DNA from: Fen-1231 sp035286465
GTDB lineage: Bacteria; Gemmatimonadota; Gemmatimonadetes; Gemmatimonadales; Gemmatimonadaceae
DNA length: 64,000 bases
Reading direction: 5' to 3'
NCBI GenBank assembly: GCA_035286465.1
Contig: DATEDF010000127.1
Location: 56,976 to 120,975 of the forward strand
This document shows, in pieces, positions 61,370 to 64,000 of this stretch (position 1 is its first letter; every line of letters starts with the position of its first letter). The notes under the pieces were generated by a model. The model saw only the letters and a list, made by a program, of their open reading frames with translations. It had not been told where the DNA came from and did not search any database. A program made the position numbers and the translations under genes.

Positions 61370-62052
61370 AGCCCGCCGTGCTCCTCTTGAGCGGCGGCCT
61401 CGACTCCACCACCCTCCTGGCGCTCGCGACCAGCCAGGGCTGGGCCGTCCACGCGCTGACCTTTCGCTACGGGCAGCGGCACGGGCTCGAAGTCGAGCGT
61501 GCGCGGCGCATCGCCGAGTCCTTCGGCGTCGCGCGCCACGTCGTCGCCGAGATGAACCTCCGGCCCTTCGGCGGTTCGGCGCTCACCGCCGACCTCGCCG
61601 TGCCGAAGGACCGCCCGGCGCGCGAGATCGGGCGCGGCATTCCCTCCACGTACGTGCCCGCACGCAACACGATCTTCCTCGCCTACGCGCTCGCGTGGGC
61701 CGAAGTCCTCGGCGCCTTCGACCTCTTCATCGGCGTCAACGCGCTCGACTACAGCGGCTACCCGGATTGCCGGCCCGAGTACGTCCGCGCCTTCGAGGCG
61801 ATGGCGAATCTCGCCACGAAGGCCGGCGTCGAGGGCGCGGGGCGCTTCACCGTGCACACGCCGCTCCTCGCGCTCGGCAAGCGCCAGATCATCGAGCTCG
61901 GCCTCTCGCTCGGCGTGGACTACGCACTCACGCTGTCCTGCTACGACCCCGCGAGCGACGGCACCGCGTGCGGGCGTTGCGACGCGTGCCGGCTCCGTGC
62001 GAAGGGATTCCGCGAGGCCGGCGTGCGCGACCCGGCGGGGCGCGCCTCGTGA
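61366..62052 (+). CDS. queC: 7-cyano-7-deazaguanine synthase
   Basis: A 228-residue ATP-dependent enzyme that turns 7-carboxy-7-deazaguanine plus ammonia into preQ0, on the way to queuosine. The PP-loop is LLLSGGLDSTTLLALA at the N-terminus, followed by FRYGQRHGLEVERARRIAES, STYVPARNTIFLAYALAWAE, and the zinc site CYDPASDGTACGRCDACRLR with four cysteines. It begins in an ATGA overlap with the MCP gene and overlaps queE by four bases. queD and queF are not in the window. Confidence 0.95.
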   Translation: MKPAVLLLSGGLDSTTLLALATSQGWAVHALTFRYGQRHGLEVERARRIAESFGVARHVVAEMNLRPFGGSALTADLAVPKDRPAREIGRGIPSTYVPARNTIFLAYALAWAEVLGAFDLFIGVNALDYSGYPDCRPEYVRAFEAMANLATKAGVEGAGRFTVHTPLLALGKRQIIELGLSLGVDYALTLSCYDPASDGTACGRCDACRLRAKGFREAGVRDPAGRAS

Positions 62053-62687
62053 CGTACACGGTCCACGAGCGCTTCTACACGCTCCAGGGCGAGGGCTTTC
62101 ACGCCGGCCGCCCCGCGGTATTCCTGCGCTTCGCAGGATGCAACCTGTGGACCGGACTCGAAGCGGATCGAGCGTCGGCGGTGTGCCGGTTTTGCGACAC
62201 CGAGTTCGTGGGGGCGGGGCCCGAGGGCGGGAAGTTCACGACCGCCGGCGCGCTCGCGGACGCGGTCGCCTCGTGCTGGCCCGCGCGCACCGAGACCGGG
62301 AGCCGCCGCTTCGTCGTCTGTACGGGCGGCGAGCCGCTCCTCCAGCTCGACACGCCCACTTTGGACGCGCTCCACGCCCGCGGCTTCGAGGTGGCGGTCG
62401 AAACCAACGGAACCCGGCCGGCGCCGCGCGGCGTGGACTGGCTCACCGTGAGCCCCAAGGCCGACGCCCCGCTGGTGCTCGAGAGCGGCGACGAGCTCAA
62501 GCTCGTGTTCCCGCAGGACGGCGGCGAGCCGGAGCGCTACGAGCGCCTCGACTTCACGCACTTCTTCCTCCAGCCGATGGACGGGCCCGACCTCGCGGTG
62601 AACACCAGGCGTGCGCGGGAGTACTGTCTCGCGCACCCCCGCTGGCGACTGTCGTTGCAGACGCACAAGTTGCTCGGCATCCGATGA
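62049..62687 (+). CDS. queE: 7-carboxy-7-deazaguanine synthase
   Basis: A 212-residue radical SAM enzyme that converts 6-carboxytetrahydropterin to 7-carboxy-7-deazaguanine. The cluster ligands are spaced C-X14-C-X2-C (GCNLWTGLEADRASAVCRFC), the longer spacing of the Gram-negative QueE subgroup. VCTGGEPLLQLDTPTLDALH and VAVETNGTRPAP are the SAM- and substrate-binding strands. The GTG start overlaps the queC stop. Together with QueC it provides preQ0 synthesis. Confidence 0.94.
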   Translation: MTYTVHERFYTLQGEGFHAGRPAVFLRFAGCNLWTGLEADRASAVCRFCDTEFVGAGPEGGKFTTAGALADAVASCWPARTETGSRRFVVCTGGEPLLQLDTPTLDALHARGFEVAVETNGTRPAPRGVDWLTVSPKADAPLVLESGDELKLVFPQDGGEPERYERLDFTHFFLQPMDGPDLAVNTRRAREYCLAHPRWRLSLQTHKLLGIR

Positions 62688-62722
62688 GCGTCGGCACCCC
62701 GGGCCGCACCAGGAGGAACTCG

Positions 62723-63112
62723 ATGAGATCGCGCTCGTTCGCGCTGGCGTGCGCCGGAGTGCTGGCGTTCGTCGCCGCGTGCCAGAAGGAGAGCAAGGTC
62801 ACCTATCGGACCGGCCGCCTGCCGTTCGTCGGCGCCGAAGCGATGACGATGTACCTGAAGGACGCGTACCAGGCGATGGAAACGTACCGCACACAGGCCG
62901 GCGAGTACCCCGGCGCCGTCGCGGACCTCAACCTCGAAACGCCGAAGGGCGCCACCGTGAAGCTCGACCTGCCGAAGACGGGCGGGTTCACCATCACGGT
63001 GACGGACGGCGTCGCGAAGCTCCGCTGCGACGTCTTCTCGCCGGAGGTCCCGGTGCGCTCCTTCGGCAACGCCCCGCATCCGGTCGATCCCGGCTGCGGC
63101 CGGGCGAGGTGA
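62723..63112 (+). CDS. Small lipoprotein
   Basis: A 129-residue protein. The chosen ATG has AGGAGG seven bases upstream and gives a lipobox signal (MRSRSFALACAGVLAFVAAC) with lipidation at the Cys before QKES. An ATG at 62684 overlaps the queE stop and is an alternative, with a worse signal peptide. The mature part, AMTMYLKDAYQAMETYRTQA and YPGAVADLNLETPKGATVKL, resembles a pilin-like helix followed by strands, but this is weak. Function unknown; probably co-transcribed with queE. Confidence 0.68.
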   Translation: MRSRSFALACAGVLAFVAACQKESKVTYRTGRLPFVGAEAMTMYLKDAYQAMETYRTQAGEYPGAVADLNLETPKGATVKLDLPKTGGFTITVTDGVAKLRCDVFSPEVPVRSFGNAPHPVDPGCGRAR

Positions 63113-63239
63113 CGCGCCGCGCATCCGGATGCGCGGGCGCGAGTTGGCGCGGCGCGCGGAGAAACCGCTCGACCCGAAGAGGTTCCGCCGGCGGGGGCTC
63201 GCGCGTATATTGAGCGACTTCCGTTCCCGCAGCCGCCCC

Positions 63240-63839
63240 ATGACCCTCCTTCGCGCGTCCACCGTGCTCGGCGCCATCGCCCTCGTCTCCGCGAGTTCCG
63301 CGGCGGCGCAGTCGAGCGCGCCCGCGAAGGCGCGGAGGGCGCCGGCGAAGGCGCCGGTCGAGGCGATCGCCGCGCGCGGGGCGAATCCCAGGGGGCCGTT
63401 CGCGAAGCTGAGCGCCGTGCAGCGCGACTCGATCATCGAGCACACGCGCTCGCTGCTCGGCACACGCTACAAGTGGGCGGGCGAGCGGCCGGAGCGAGGG
63501 CTCGACTGCAGCGGGATCGTGAAGTACGTCTTCGCCAAGCTCGGCGTCGAGCTGCCGCACTCGTCGCGTGCGCTCGCGAAGCTCGGCGGCTCCGTCACGA
63601 AGGACACCGCCGAGATGCTGCCGGGCGACCTGCTCGTGTTCGGCCGTGGCAAGCGCATCTCTCACGTCGCGATCTACGTCGGCGACGGATTCATGATCCA
63701 CGCGTCCAGCGCGTTCCGCCGCGTCGTCGAGACGCCGGTCGAGCGCTACCGTCCGCCGGGCGGCCTTCAATGGAAGGGCGTGCGGCGCGTGATCGCGCTC
63801 GATTCCACCGCGACGGTCTTCGAACAGCCCGCCCGCTAG
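63240..63839 (+). CDS. Exported NlpC/P60-family cell-wall hydrolase
   Basis: A 199-residue exported enzyme with signal peptide MTLLRASTVLGAIALVSASS and cleavage near AAAQS. The NlpC/P60 domain (about residues 65-175) carries the Cys-His pair: Cys in GLDCSGIVKYVFAKLG and His in ISHVAIYVGDGFMIHAS. GTRYKWAGERPERG is the usual start of the domain. It cleaves peptidoglycan stem peptides. A TATATT box lies at 63206-63211, about 30 bases upstream of the ATG. Confidence 0.9.
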   Translation: MTLLRASTVLGAIALVSASSAAAQSSAPAKARRAPAKAPVEAIAARGANPRGPFAKLSAVQRDSIIEHTRSLLGTRYKWAGERPERGLDCSGIVKYVFAKLGVELPHSSRALAKLGGSVTKDTAEMLPGDLLVFGRGKRISHVAIYVGDGFMIHASSAFRRVVETPVERYRPPGGLQWKGVRRVIALDSTATVFEQPAR

Positions 63840-63867
63840 ACCCCACATCGTCGCGCCCGCCTAGCAG

Positions 63868-64000
63868 GTTGCTGAAAAAGGCAGCGTTTCGGGAATTGTA
63901 TTCGCGCGATCATTTAAGTATCGTGGCGCGACCTTCACAGCGAGTGCCCGATGCGTGGTGCGGACGAGCGGCAGGCCGTGTTGTTCAGCTACCGGTCGAT
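63868..64000 (+). mobile_element. Left end of an insertion sequence (partial)
   Basis: GGTTGCTGAAAAAGG at about 63868 looks like a terminal inverted repeat of transposons in the IS5/IS1182-like group. CTAG at 63861-63864 precedes it and could be a target site. The AT-richer stretch up to 63950 is the leader of a transposase gene. The element continues past the right edge. Confidence 0.55.
63951..64000 (+). CDS. Transposase (partial, N-terminal start only)
   Basis: The frame begins ATG and reads MRGADERQAVLFSYRS before the edge. That start resembles the N-terminus of IS5/IS1182-type transposases (MRG.D.RQ..LFSY...). Only 16 residues are visible, so the family is tentative. It lies about 80 bases inside the terminal repeat. 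Confidence 0.5.
   Translation, partial: MRGADERQAVLFSYRS

Noticed and set aside
62119..62197. QueE with a damaged radical-SAM motif (C-X14-C-X2-C instead of C-X3-C-X2-C)
   Set aside because: The long spacing is the normal form in the Gram-negative QueE subgroup, and the surrounding residues match it.

Overview
The window is very GC-rich (roughly 70% by eye), densely packed, and full of GTG starts and 1-4 base stop/start overlaps. Its gene content suggests a member of the Gemmatimonadota: diderm envelope genes (LptF/LptG, MlaE/MlaD, a SprA-like outer-membrane protein, a carboxypeptidase-regulatory TonB receptor), many Ser/Thr kinases and exported S9 peptidases. This assignment is inference from gene content; no rRNA or tRNA gene was found to anchor it.

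Layout. 1-5.6 kb: a SprA-like protein cut by the left edge, then divergently lptF-lptG-mlaE-mlaD for lipid transport. 5.7-14.8 kb: a TonB-linked receptor, two APC permeases, heme O synthase (ctaB) with a small membrane partner, an M24 peptidase and a V4R-like protein. 15.0-20.2 kb: a tight run of DUF92 kinase-like, FAD oxidoreductase, flavin reductase, methyltransferase, SRPBCC and ketosynthase genes, which looks like a small prenyl/polyketide-type pathway without its own carrier protein. 20.3-31.9 kb: a DUF1707 protein, STAS protein, acs, a DPP-IV-like peptidase, a Ser/Thr kinase, a VKOR/DsbA oxidative-folding pair, pgsA, a cyclic-nucleotide-binding protein, a catalytically degenerate SpeD-like protein and a DUF2461 protein. 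31.9-41.3 kb (all minus strand): double M16 protease, ABC permease and ATPase, TPR protein, psuG, class V aminotransferase, third APC permease. 41.4-48.1 kb: an exported small protein, a patatin-ferredoxin fusion, a second S9 peptidase and acnA. 48.1-55.7 kb (all minus): two zinc-ribbon Ser/Thr kinases flanking two paralogous beta-barrels and a beta-propeller/CsgG fusion. 55.8-64 kb: a probable selenocysteine peroxiredoxin with a SECIS-like hairpin, then aguB-aguA-SBP-MCP-queC-queE as one overlapping run, a lipoprotein, an NlpC/P60 hydrolase, and the left end of an insertion sequence at the right edge.

The most notable observations are: an in-frame UGA at the peroxidatic position of an exported peroxiredoxin, followed by a perfect 7-bp hairpin at bacterial SECIS distance; a patatin lipase fused to a four-cysteine ferredoxin domain; a SpeD homologue that has lost its pyruvoyl-forming serine; and a set of intergenic short tandem repeats, several with exact 7-base units but a different word at each site, one related palindromic element supplying the C-terminus of VKOR. 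No intergenic gap exceeds about 300 bases.
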